Positions 8,595-17,630 of a stretch of 64,000 nucleotides of DNA are shown here, piece by piece; within the stretch, counting starts at the first letter, position 1, and every line of letters begins with the position of its first letter. This DNA comes from JAFGJQ01 sp964586145 (GTDB lineage: Bacteria > Planctomycetota > Phycisphaerae > UBA1845), in the NCBI GenBank assembly GCA_964586145.1, contig CAZPHH010000005.1, positions 1-64,000 on the forward strand. The letters are read 5' to 3'. The position numbers and the translations under genes are program-made. The notes beneath the pieces are model-generated. The model saw only the letters and a list, made by a program, of their open reading frames with translations. It was not told where the DNA came from and made no database searches.

Positions 8595-9707
8595 CTACTT
8601 CGCCGCCACGGGCTGGGCGGAGACATTGGCGAGCATGCGCTGTAGCGCCACAACCGCCAGGTGTTTGGTCTTCGCATCGACGCGGATGGGGTTGACCACG
8701 CGCCCGTCGGCCAGGCTGTCCAGGGCCCAGAGCAGGTGCGACGGGCTGATCCGGTACATCGTCGTGCAGAGGCACTGGATGGGCGCCAGGGATCGAATCT
8801 GCTTGTCCGGGTGCTGCTTTGCCAGCCGCTCGACCAGGTTGATCTCGGTGCCGATGGCCCACTTCGAGCCCGGGGGGGCCTCGTCGACCGTTCGGATGAT
8901 GTACTCCGTGCTGCCGGCCAGATCGGCCTTCTGCACCACGGACCAGTCACACTCCGGGTGGACCAGAATCCGCACGTCCGGGTCGGCGGCCCGCACGGCA
9001 TCGCACTGGGCAGCACTGAAAAGCTGATGTACGCTGCAATGGCCCTTCCAGAGGATCACCCGGGCGGCCTGCACCTGTTCCCGCGTCAGGCCGCCGTGTG
9101 CTTCGTGGGGATCGTAGACCACCATGTCGTCCAGCGGGATGCCCAGCACGTAGGCCGTGTTGCGCCCGAGGTGCTGGTCCGGCAGGAACAACACTTTCCG
9201 CCCCTGTCGGAAGGCCCATTCCAGGATCATGCGGGCGTTGCTGCTGGTGCAACACGCGCCCAGATGGCCGCCGCAGAAGGCCTTTACGGAGGCGGCGGAG
9301 TTCACGTAGGTGATCGGAATGATCGTCTCCGGCGTGGCCGCGGTGAGCACGTCCCAGGCTTCCTCCACCTGGTCGATGGCGGCCATGTCGGCCATGCTGC
9401 ACCCGGCGGACAGGTCAGGCAGGATGACGGTGACGGAATCGTCCGTGAGGATGTCGGCCGATTCGGCCATGAAGTGGACGCCGCAGAAGACCACGTATTC
9501 CACGTCCTTTTGCTGGGCGGCAATCTGGGAGAGTTTGAGGCTGTCGCCGGTAAAACCGGCGAACTGGATTACGTCGTCCTGCTGGTAGTGGTGGCCGAGG
9601 ATGACCAGACGGCGGCCGAACCGGTCCTTGTGCTCGCGAACCCGGCAAGCGATTTCGTCCGGCGGCAGGTTGTGATATTCGGCCGGTAATGGCGGCTGAA
9701 AAGGCAT
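8595..9707 (-). CDS. nadA: Quinolinate synthase NadA
   Basis: A 370-residue [4Fe-4S] enzyme that condenses iminoaspartate with dihydroxyacetone phosphate to quinolinate in de novo NAD synthesis. It shows LGHHYQQDDV near the N-terminus, GDSLKLSQ, FCGVHFMAESADIL (first cluster Cys), LPDLSAGCSMADM, HPECDWSV (second) and PIQCLCTTMYR (third). Length is as expected. No nadB or nadC is in the window, but nadD is at 44.7 kb. Confidence 0.96.
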   Translation of the reverse strand: MPFQPPLPAEYHNLPPDEIACRVREHKDRFGRRLVILGHHYQQDDVIQFAGFTGDSLKLSQIAAQQKDVEYVVFCGVHFMAESADILTDDSVTVILPDLSAGCSMADMAAIDQVEEAWDVLTAATPETIIPITYVNSAASVKAFCGGHLGACCTSSNARMILEWAFRQGRKVLFLPDQHLGRNTAYVLGIPLDDMVVYDPHEAHGGLTREQVQAARVILWKGHCSVHQLFSAAQCDAVRAADPDVRILVHPECDWSVVQKADLAGSTEYIIRTVDEAPPGSKWAIGTEINLVERLAKQHPDKQIRSLAPIQCLCTTMYRISPSHLLWALDSLADGRVVNPIRVDAKTKHLAVVALQRMLANVSAQPVAAK

Positions 9708-9903
9708 TTACGTCATCCCTTTCCCTGCAAGGGCGTGGTTCTCCGGGAGTGCCCGGCGCCCTTGCGGCATTGTAGCCCAGAAAGACGAATCCTTCACGTG
9801 GCCAATGGGGGGCTACTACGCAGAGCCGGTCGAGTCGGTTCGCCGAATCGCGGAAGGGGATCGCCGTTACAGTGCCACTTACTTGGGGCGTGCGGTGTGA
9901 GCG

Positions 9904-11283
9904 TCAGGAGCCTCGAACGTCCCGGCCGCGGGTCTTCCACCAGATGCCGGTCATCAGAATGGCCCCAAGCGTGCTGAAGGGCAACATGGCTGCGAACAGT
10001 GCGTTCCAGCCGTGGCCGTCGATCAGTCTGCCCAGCATGAATCCCGCCAGGATGGCGCCGAAGTACTGAAACGAGTCGATGACACCGCATGCGAAGCCGG
10101 TCATTTTGCGGCCGCCAATGTCCATCGCCGCCGCAGTACCGATGATGGAATGACTCGAGTTGCAAGTGAGGGAGATCAGCACGAACAGCAGGCAAGCGAC
10201 CAGGGGAGTGCCGTGGTCGGTGTACCCCAGGACCACCAGGGCAATCAACACGCACACCGTCTCAAGTCCGTAGAGCAGGGCCGCCACGGGCGATCGACGT
10301 CCGCGGAACAGCGTATCGGAGATCAGACCGGAGCTGAACGAACCGACGAACGCGGAGATGGGCAGGAGCCAGACGAGGGCGGAGTAGTACGACGACGTCT
10401 TGTCCGCTTTCCATTGTTCGACCAGGTACAGGACCCACCATGCCTCGATGGCTCGTCGGACGAAGCCCGTGCAGAAGTACGCGCCGGCGTTGATCCAGGC
10501 CAGCGGATTTCCGGCGATTCGACGGAACACGAGGGCCAGAGGCAGGCGTTCGTCGTGCCGGTCGTCCGCCGTCTCGTCGTCGTGCTGGATGTGATACCCC
10601 GCTTGCTCCGGATGGTTCTTCACGTTCAGGCACGTGATGATCAGGACGAACGCGAGAATGGCCGGCGGCACGAAGAACATCATCCGCCAGTCCTGCCTGC
10701 CCACGACAATCGCGATCACCGGGATGGTGAAGCCGATCAGCAGGTACTTGCCCAGCGCGCCTACGCTGATGGCCCCAAGCTGGATCATGCCACCGAAGAT
10801 GCCCGCGAACCGTCCCCGCTCGCGACGCACGAACCAGGCTGCGTTGATCTTCACCATGCCCGGCGCCCCGAACGCCTGCATGTAGCCGTCGAACAGCCGA
10901 ATGGTCACCAGGGCCACGAGCATCCAGGAAATGGCCGACCACGAGGTGAGTCCGAAGCAGACGTTCAGAATGATTGTGCCCAGGGCTCCGATGGCCATGG
11001 ACTGGATGCCGCCCAGGCGGTCGGCAAACAGGCCGTTGACAAACTGCCCCACCGCGTATCCGCCGTCGCGGGCACTGTTGATGGCTCCGTACTGCTCGTT
11101 GTTGAAGCCGAACTCCTCGCGAAGCTCCGGCGAGACGATTCCCAGGTTGTAGCGACAGAGGTAGTACGACGCGTACAGCAGCCCCAGGAAAAACCAGTTG
11201 CGGAACCGGCGCAGTCGATACCCCGGCGGGTGCTCGAAGAACGCCGCGTCCGGCTCGTGAAGATTCGGAGAACCCGTCTGCAT
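9904..11283 (-). CDS. MFS transporter, organophosphate:phosphate antiporter (GlpT/UhpT) type
   Basis: A 459-residue protein with about 12 TM segments. The start is set at MQTGSPNLHEP (11283); the longer open frame runs antisense into the uvrA promoter and is not protein-like. The first helix ASYYLCRYNLGIVSPELREE, the following INSARDGGYAVGQFVNG and the mid-protein NAAWFVRRERGRFAGIFGG are typical of the OPA family, which exchanges glycerol-3-phosphate or sugar phosphates for inorganic phosphate. The substrate cannot be read from sequence alone. It heads the minus-strand run with nadA, hpt and the PH protein (196-nt gap to nadA) and is divergent from uvrA. Confidence 0.85.
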   Translation of the reverse strand: MQTGSPNLHEPDAAFFEHPPGYRLRRFRNWFFLGLLYASYYLCRYNLGIVSPELREEFGFNNEQYGAINSARDGGYAVGQFVNGLFADRLGGIQSMAIGALGTIILNVCFGLTSWSAISWMLVALVTIRLFDGYMQAFGAPGMVKINAAWFVRRERGRFAGIFGGMIQLGAISVGALGKYLLIGFTIPVIAIVVGRQDWRMMFFVPPAILAFVLIITCLNVKNHPEQAGYHIQHDDETADDRHDERLPLALVFRRIAGNPLAWINAGAYFCTGFVRRAIEAWWVLYLVEQWKADKTSSYYSALVWLLPISAFVGSFSSGLISDTLFRGRRSPVAALLYGLETVCVLIALVVLGYTDHGTPLVACLLFVLISLTCNSSHSIIGTAAAMDIGGRKMTGFACGVIDSFQYFGAILAGFMLGRLIDGHGWNALFAAMLPFSTLGAILMTGIWWKTRGRDVRGS

Positions 11284-11409
11284 GGGTCGGATCGCGCTGC
11301 TTTCCGGGCTCGCCCCGGGTCTTTCAGCGAGTCGCCGCCCGCCCGCGCCGTCGCGGCGGACCTGCCCAGGGTCGCTGCAGTGTACGGGAACCCGCCGCTC
11401 TTGCAAGCG

Positions 11410-11438
11410 TTGGCGGGCGAGCGGAAACGGGCTAGAAT
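11410..11438 (+). promoter_or_regulatory. Promoter for uvrA
   Basis: TTGGCG (11410-11415), a 17-nt spacer and TAGAAT (11433-11438) in the 190-nt spacer shared with the divergent transporter gene. Transcription would begin near 11445, which supports a translation start at the GTG at 11474 rather than any upstream codon. Confidence 0.45.
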
Positions 11439-11473
11439 TCCCGGTTTTGCGGGAAGGCAGGGGCGTCGCACTC

Positions 11474-14400
11474 GTGGCTCGCAGGGTTGGGCAAACGCAG
11501 GAGGGCCGGCAGGCCGGGGGGAACGGGGCCGTCAAGTGGCTGACCGTCGTCGGGGCGGCCCACAACAACCTCAAGGACATCGACGTACACATCCCCCTGG
11601 GCCGGTTCGTCTGCGTCACCGGGGTCAGCGGCAGCGGCAAAAGCTCACTGGTCAACGACATCCTGCGCGAACAACTGGCCCGTGACCTGAACGGCGCCGA
11701 GAAGGCCCGGCCCGGACGACACACGAAAATCACAGGGGCCGACCACCTCGACAAGGTCATCGACATCGACCAGTCCCCTATCGGGCGGACGCCCCGCTCA
11801 AACCCCGCCACCTACATCAAGGTTTTTGACCAGATCCGCAGCCTCTACGCCCGCCTGCCGGATGCCAAGGTCCGCGGCTACCGCCCCGGTCGGTTCAGCT
11901 TCAACGTCCACACCGGCGCCACGGGCGGCGGGCGGTGCGAAGCGTGCGAGGGCAACGGGGCAAACCGGGTGGAAATGGACTTCCTGGCCGACATCTGGGT
12001 AACTTGCCCAGTTTGCCAGGGTCACCGATTTTCACGCGAAACTCTCCAGATTCACTACAAGGGCAAGAGCGTCGCCGACGTGCTGGAGATGGACGTCCAG
12101 CAGGCCCTGGAGCACTTCGCGAACGTCCCGGCCATCGCCTCGATGCTCCAGACGCTCCACGACGTGGGCCTGGACTACGTCAAGCTGGGGCAATCCTCCA
12201 CCACCCTGTCCGGCGGCGAAGCGCAGCGGATCAAACTGGCCCGCGAGTTGGTCAAGAAGGCGACTGGCCGGACGCTGTACCTGCTGGACGAGCCGACGAC
12301 CGGGCTGCACTTCGAGGACATCCGCCGGCTGCTGGCGGTCCTGCACAGTTTTGTGGATGCCGGCAACACGGTGGTCGTCATCGAGCACAACCTGGACGTC
12401 ATCAAAACGGCGGATTGGGTCATCGACCTGGGTCCGGAGGGCGGCGAGGACGGCGGATGGATTGTCGCGGAGGGCACGCCGGAGCAAGTCGCGGCGGTGG
12501 CGGGCAGCTACACCGGGCAGGTGCTCCGCCCGGTCCTGGGCCTGGAAGAACGACCGCCGCAGGCAAAGGCAACAGGCGGCCGGCGCCGGGGGAAGACGAC
12601 GGAATCCGGCTCGGCCAGGCAAATCACCGTCACCGGCGCCCGCCAGCACAACCTCAAAAACGTGACTGTTGCGCTGCCGCGGGAGAAGACCACCGTCTTC
12701 TGCGGCCCGTCCGGCAGCGGCAAGAGCAGCCTGGCGCTGGACACGATCTACACCGAGGGGCAGCGGCGATACGTGGAATCCCTCAGCGCGTACGCCCGCC
12801 AATTCGTCGGGCAGTTGCAAAAGCCGAAGGTGGACCACATCACCGGGCTGTCACCCGCCATCAGCATCGAGCAGAAGAACACGGTCCGCTCGCCGCGTTC
12901 GACCGTCGGCACGGTCACGGAGATTTACGACTACATGCGCGTGCTTTGGGCGCGGGTGGGTCAGGCATACTGCCCGCGATGCCAGGTGCCCATCGGCACG
13001 CAGACGTCCGACGAGATCATCGAACGCGTCCTGACCCTGCCCAAGGGCACCAAGGCCATGCTGCTGGCACCGGTGGAGCGGGCGGGCACCGAAAGCTACG
13101 GCCACCTGCTGGACCGCGTGCGCAGCAGCGGCTTCCTGCGGGTGCGCGTGGACGGGGAGGTCCGGGCGCTGGATGAGGTCATCGACATTGACCGGCGGCA
13201 GCGGCATCGGATCGAAGTCGTGGTTGACCGTGTGCTGATCCGACCGACCTCCGCGTCGCGCATCGCGGACAGCATCGAGCAGGCCCTGTCCGTGGGCAAC
13301 GGCGTGCTGCTCGTGCAGGTGCTGGAGGATGAGAAAGCCGGCAAGCGATCGAAGAGGCGCGGCGCCGGGCGTGATCTGCGCTTCTCCCAGTTGTACTCGT
13401 GCGAGCAGTGCGGGCGGAGCTACGAGGAACTGACGCCGCATCACTTTTCGTTCAACAGCCGCCTGGGCTGGTGTCCGTCGTGCGAGGGTTTGGGTACGCA
13501 GCTCGGGGCGAGCCCGACGGCCATCGTACTCCACCCGACGCGATCACTGCTGGATGGCGCGATCGCGGGCTGGACGAAGGTGGACGCGGACGGTCCGTTG
13601 GGCCGGCTCATTGGCGCGCTGGCGGATCACCTGGGCTTTGAGCCCCATCGGCCGTGGAATCAGCTTTCGGAGCGGCAGCGGACCGACCTGCTGCACGGCA
13701 CGGGGGACGATTGGATCCAGGCGGGTTCGGGCGGAATGCGTTTTCGCTGGCGGGGTTTCTTCCCGGCGATTGACCGGGCCACGCGGGTGAGCTGGCAGTA
13801 TCGCAAGCGGCTGGAGGAGTTGGTCACCGACGTGCCGTGCCAGACCTGCCACGGCGGGCGGTTGCGGCCGGACGCGGCGGCCGTTCGTCTGGAAGGGCGG
13901 ACGTTGCACGAGGTTTGCGCGCTGTCGCTGGCCGAGGCCCTGTCGTTCTTTGAAGGGCTTCGGCTGGACCGGCGGCGTCGGAAGATTGCCGGAGAGCTTC
14001 TGCACGAGATCACGTCGCGTTTGCGGTTCCTGGTGGACGTGGGGCTGGATTACGTCACGCTGCACCGCGGGGCAGCCACGCTTTCCGGCGGCGAAGCGCA
14101 GCGAATCCAGCTTGCGTCGCAGATCGGCAGCGGGCTGACCGGCGTGCTCTACGTGCTGGACGAACCGACCATCGGGCTACACCCGCGCGACACCGGCCGG
14201 CTCATCGCGGCATTGAAACACCTGCGCAACCTCGGCAACACGCTGCTGATCGTCGAGCACGATCGCGATGTGATTGACCACGGCGACTTTGTACTGGATT
14301 TCGGACCCGGCGCCGGCTCGGACGGCGGCGAAATCGTGGCCACCGGCACGCCCGGCCGCATTCGCACCCGCAAGACCTCGCTCACCGGCGGGTATCTCTC

Positions 14401-16549
14401 CGGCCGCGAGGCCATCCCCGTGCCGACGAACCGCCGGCCGGTGAAGGAGCCGAGGGAATACCAGGCGGACGCGGATCGCGAGGAGCCCGCGGATGTGGTG
14501 CCGGACCGCTGGCTCTGGATTCTCGGCGCGCGGCAGAACAACCTCAAAGAGATCGACGTCGCGTTTCCGCTGGGCCGGTTCATTGCCGTCACCGGGGTGT
14601 CCGGCAGCGGCAAGAGCTCGCTGGTGACGGACATTCTGTACAAGGCGCTGGCCATGCGGATTCACCGCGCCCGCGTGGTCCCGGGCGGGCACGACCGCAT
14701 CGCCGGGCTGGAACACGTGGACAAGGTCATCAACGTCGACCAGTCGCCCATTGGAAACAGCCCGTCCAGCAACCCCGCCACGTACACCGGCGTGTTTGAC
14801 TTGGTCCGCGAACTGTACGCCCGCCTGCCCGACGCGAAGGTTCGCGGCTACACCGCCAACCGGTTCAGCTTCAACCGGCCGGGCGGGCGGTGCGAGAAGT
14901 GCGAAGGCATGGGCCAGGTTCGGGTGGAAATGCACTTTCTGCCTGACGTTTGGGTGACGTGCGAGAACTGCCAGGGGCGACGCTTCACGGCAGAGACGCT
15001 GGAGGTTCGCTACAAGGGCAAATCCATCGCCGACGTGCTGGACATGCGGGCTGCAGAGGCGCTGGAGCACTTCGCCCGCGTTCCGAAGCTGCGGCGGATG
15101 CTCCAGATGCTGGACGATGTGGGCTTAGGCTACGTTCCGCTGGGCCAGCCCGCGCCGACCCTCTCCGGCGGCGAGGCCCAGCGCGTCAAGCTCGCCGCGG
15201 AGCTGGGCCGCCCGCAGACCGGCAAGACGCTCTATATCCTGGATGAGCCGACCACGGGACTCCATTTTGACGACATTCGCAAGCTGCTGCGCGTGATCCA
15301 TCGGCTGGTCGATCTGGGCAACACGGTGGTGTGCATCGAGCACAACCTCGACGTCATCAAAACGGCCGATTGGATCATCGACCTGGGGCCGGAGGCGGGC
15401 GACGCCGGCGGGCTCATCGTGGCGGCCGGCACGCCGGAAAAGCTCGCGCGGTGCGCGTCGTCGCACACTGGGCAGGCGCTGCGGCCGATCCTGGAGGCAA
15501 GCCCCCACGCCGTGCGGGAAGTGTTTGACCCCCGCAAGCAGGCGGCGGCCGAAACCGAACTGGCCAAACCGGTCTCGCTCCCCGATTCGGAGGCAGACGC
15601 CAGACTGCCCTGGCAACGGGACGGTCGATCGTGGCACCTGCGCGACCGGCGTTCCCACACCGGAAAGCCCATCGAGTGGAAGTCGGAGGTGTTGGAGTGG
15701 CTGGTGGCCGTTCTGGAGGGCATCGGCGGCTTCGCCCCGACGGATTGGAACGACCGGGCCCGGGTGGAGATTCGCGCCCCGGGCAGCCGCGGTCCGTGGT
15801 TCTTCCACGCGCGCACCCAGGGCCGCTGGCTGCTGGACGTCACGCTGCGCGTGCCGCCCGGTTCGTTTGACGGGGAGGCGCTGCGGAAGAAGCTGGACAT
15901 CCGCACGCTGGACGAGCGGGAGGATGTGCCCGCCTACGGGCAATGGCCGCGCGTGGATGTCGTCTCCAGCGGCCCGGAATATGAAGACGTTCGCCTGCAC
16001 CTGCACGACATGAAGGACGTGAAGAAAGCCGCGATGACGAAGGTGCTCAAGCAGGCGGCGGCCGCGTACTTCCGCATGATCGAACAGCTCCGGTCCGACC
16101 CGGCCGCGGCCGAGCCCTGGAAGGCGGACGGCCAGGCGTGGCACCTGTCGCAGCAGGGGATCCGTGCGACGGGCCGCGTTGCGTGGCAACCGACGGCGTT
16201 GGTGGAACTGCTGGGACGGCTCAAGAAACTGGCCCCGAGGATCGAGGCGGACTGGTCTCAGAAGACGGCCGTCATGCTGCGGCATCCGCGCGTGGAGTGT
16301 CGGCTGGGCCGGATCGTGACAAACCAGGCCCAGGGACTGCGGGTGGAGTTTCAGACGCCCACGGGGGCCGTGACGCCTACGCAGATCGAGCAACTGGGCC
16401 GAAGGCCGGAGATTCGCAACCACCGCGGGATGGATTGGGTGAGTTTCTGGATGAAGCGTACCGGCGACGTGGACGCGGGGCCGCTGGGCCTGGTAGTCCG
16501 GGCGAGCCTGGAACTGGCCGGAGGGGAAGGTGCGGCGAATGGCAAATGA
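11474..16549 (+). CDS. uvrA: Giant UvrA with three ABC modules and a duplicated C-terminal domain
   Basis: About 1,691 residues, against roughly 940 for ordinary UvrA, the damage sensor of nucleotide excision repair. Residues about 15-375 form an extra module like the C-terminal half of UvrA: Walker A GVSGSGKSS, zinc pairs CEAC and CPVC, LSGGEAQRIKLA, DEPTTGLHFEDI. About 380-1010 is a UvrA N-terminal half: GPSGSGKSS, SAYARQF, CPRC, CEQC, CPSC, CQTC, then LSGGEAQRIQLA and DEPTIGLHPRD. About 1015-1355 is the normal C-terminal half: GVSGSGKSS, CEKC, CENC, LSGGEAQRVKLA. About 1375-1691 holds two copies of an unrecognised domain starting PWQRDGRSWHL and PWKADGQAWHL. The GTG start is the best fit to the promoter, but no strong ribosome binding site was seen. 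There is no frameshift: one continuous frame covers it all. Confidence 0.93.
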   Translation: MARRVGQTQEGRQAGGNGAVKWLTVVGAAHNNLKDIDVHIPLGRFVCVTGVSGSGKSSLVNDILREQLARDLNGAEKARPGRHTKITGADHLDKVIDIDQSPIGRTPRSNPATYIKVFDQIRSLYARLPDAKVRGYRPGRFSFNVHTGATGGGRCEACEGNGANRVEMDFLADIWVTCPVCQGHRFSRETLQIHYKGKSVADVLEMDVQQALEHFANVPAIASMLQTLHDVGLDYVKLGQSSTTLSGGEAQRIKLARELVKKATGRTLYLLDEPTTGLHFEDIRRLLAVLHSFVDAGNTVVVIEHNLDVIKTADWVIDLGPEGGEDGGWIVAEGTPEQVAAVAGSYTGQVLRPVLGLEERPPQAKATGGRRRGKTTESGSARQITVTGARQHNLKNVTVALPREKTTVFCGPSGSGKSSLALDTIYTEGQRRYVESLSAYARQFVGQLQKPKVDHITGLSPAISIEQKNTVRSPRSTVGTVTEIYDYMRVLWARVGQAYCPRCQVPIGTQTSDEIIERVLTLPKGTKAMLLAPVERAGTESYGHLLDRVRSSGFLRVRVDGEVRALDEVIDIDRRQRHRIEVVVDRVLIRPTSASRIADSIEQALSVGNGVLLVQVLEDEKAGKRSKRRGAGRDLRFSQLYSCEQCGRSYEELTPHHFSFNSRLGWCPSCEGLGTQLGASPTAIVLHPTRSLLDGAIAGWTKVDADGPLGRLIGALADHLGFEPHRPWNQLSERQRTDLLHGTGDDWIQAGSGGMRFRWRGFFPAIDRATRVSWQYRKRLEELVTDVPCQTCHGGRLRPDAAAVRLEGRTLHEVCALSLAEALSFFEGLRLDRRRRKIAGELLHEITSRLRFLVDVGLDYVTLHRGAATLSGGEAQRIQLASQIGSGLTGVLYVLDEPTIGLHPRDTGRLIAALKHLRNLGNTLLIVEHDRDVIDHGDFVLDFGPGAGSDGGEIVATGTPGRIRTRKTSLTGGYLSGREAIPVPTNRRPVKEPREYQADADREEPADVVPDRWLWILGARQNNLKEIDVAFPLGRFIAVTGVSGSGKSSLVTDILYKALAMRIHRARVVPGGHDRIAGLEHVDKVINVDQSPIGNSPSSNPATYTGVFDLVRELYARLPDAKVRGYTANRFSFNRPGGRCEKCEGMGQVRVEMHFLPDVWVTCENCQGRRFTAETLEVRYKGKSIADVLDMRAAEALEHFARVPKLRRMLQMLDDVGLGYVPLGQPAPTLSGGEAQRVKLAAELGRPQTGKTLYILDEPTTGLHFDDIRKLLRVIHRLVDLGNTVVCIEHNLDVIKTADWIIDLGPEAGDAGGLIVAAGTPEKLARCASSHTGQALRPILEASPHAVREVFDPRKQAAAETELAKPVSLPDSEADARLPWQRDGRSWHLRDRRSHTGKPIEWKSEVLEWLVAVLEGIGGFAPTDWNDRARVEIRAPGSRGPWFFHARTQGRWLLDVTLRVPPGSFDGEALRKKLDIRTLDEREDVPAYGQWPRVDVVSSGPEYEDVRLHLHDMKDVKKAAMTKVLKQAAAAYFRMIEQLRSDPAAAEPWKADGQAWHLSQQGIRATGRVAWQPTALVELLGRLKKLAPRIEADWSQKTAVMLRHPRVECRLGRIVTNQAQGLRVEFQTPTGAVTPTQIEQLGRRPEIRNHRGMDWVSFWMKRTGDVDAGPLGLVVRASLELAGGEGAANGK

Positions 16550-16583
16550 GCAATGGCAAATGTCAAATGTCCAATGGCAAATG
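16538..16583. repeat. Three copies of AATGGCAAATG
   Basis: AATGGCAAATG occurs at 16538-16548, 16552-16562 and 16573-16583, with the degenerate copy TCAAATGTCC between. The first copy overlaps the uvrA stop codon. The stretch is much more AT-rich than its surroundings. Confidence 0.7.
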
Positions 16584-16642
16584 GAGGATTCGATGCGCCG
16601 GACGCGGTGCGGGCAGGTCGTCGATGGGTCTGGTGACCGAGA

Positions 16643-16708
16643 GAGAGACCGGCTGGAAAGCCGGTCCCACAACAATGCGAGAGACCGGCTGGAAAGCCGG
16701 TCCCACAA
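16643..16708. repeat. Two copies of a 30-bp hairpin repeat
   Basis: A 30-bp unit at 16643-16672 is repeated exactly at 16679-16708. Its core GACCGGCTGGAAAGCCGGTC is a perfect 8-bp inverted repeat around GGAA, followed by CCACAA. The same core recurs in inverse orientation near 23.1 kb. Confidence 0.85.
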
Positions 16709-16721
16709 GGGGTAGTCGGCC

Positions 16722-17381
16722 GTGACTCAGCTTGTGCCGAACCGATTCCTGTTTGACTTCGAGTTCCCGCTGCGGCGGTTCGTGACGCCGCCGGCGCTGG
16801 ACGGCAAGCTGACCGGGTGGACGGACGCATACCGGCTGCCCGACCTGGGTGAACTGGACAACGCGCGGACGTTCGCGCCGGTCTGGGCGGGCTGGCACGA
16901 GAGCGGGCTGTTTGTGGCCTGCCGCGTGGAGGGCAAGCGGCAGCCGTTGCGCTGCGATCCACTTGCCTATTGGCAGGGCGACAATCTTCGGCTGTGCATC
17001 GACACGCGGGACGCCCGGAACATCCGCCGCGCGTCGCGGTTCTGCCGGCAGGTCTACATCCTGCCCACCGGCGCCGGGCCCCGCGGTGACCGGCCGACTG
17101 CCGGCGCCGGCAAGTTCACGCAGGCCCGAGAGCACGCGCCACCGGTCAGTCCGTCGGATTTCACGGTGGCCGCCCGCGTCACCCGCACCGGCTATACGCT
17201 CGAGGTCCACGTCCACGCCCGCGCTCTGCCCGGCTGGGACCCGGTTGAGCATCCGCGCATCGGCTTTCACTACATGTTGGAGGACACGGACCACGGGCAA
17301 CAGTATCTCACCGTAGGCGATGACCTGTACTGGTTCACCGATCCGTCGTCCTGGGCGACGGCGGTGCTGGTCCGGGAATAG
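16722..17381 (+). CDS. CBM9-like / DOMON-type sugar-binding domain protein
   Basis: A 219-residue protein with a GTG start, just after the hairpin repeats. The pattern PPALDGKLTGWTDAYRLPDL, then FAPVWAGWHESGLFVACRV and GDNLRLCIDTRD, is characteristic of CBM9-like domains, which are beta-sandwiches binding reducing sugar ends and are often fused to xylanases. Here the domain stands alone, with no signal peptide visible from the GTG, so it may act in the cytoplasm or the start may be wrong. The next gene is a GH13 lipoprotein, which fits carbohydrate metabolism but does not prove a partnership. Confidence 0.6.
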   Translation: MTQLVPNRFLFDFEFPLRRFVTPPALDGKLTGWTDAYRLPDLGELDNARTFAPVWAGWHESGLFVACRVEGKRQPLRCDPLAYWQGDNLRLCIDTRDARNIRRASRFCRQVYILPTGAGPRGDRPTAGAGKFTQAREHAPPVSPSDFTVAARVTRTGYTLEVHVHARALPGWDPVEHPRIGFHYMLEDTDHGQQYLTVGDDLYWFTDPSSWATAVLVRE

Positions 17382-17630
17382 CGGTCCGCACCGGTAGCCG
17401 GAGCCACGTGTCGTCTGTGAGCCAAGGAAGGCGAGCCGTCAGAACCACGCGTGTGCGCCGTCAAGACCGGCGGGGACCTCTCGACGGGACCCCGATCGAC
17501 CGGCTGACCCGGCCCGGCCACGCCACCGGGCCGATCCCGAGACTCCGGATCGCCCTTGCCCGTCGTTCCGCCATCCCCGACAATCGCTCACTCCGGTGCG
17601 GAAGACCGGAGGATGCGGAGGGCGCGGAAC

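Noticed and set aside
10012..11685. 557-codon plus-strand frame running from the transporter gene into uvrA
   Set aside because: Antisense to an evident 12-TM transporter, and its end overlaps uvrA in another frame.
16639..16710. CRISPR array
   Set aside because: Only two units with a 6-bp gap, so there are no spacers; the unit is a simple hairpin repeat.
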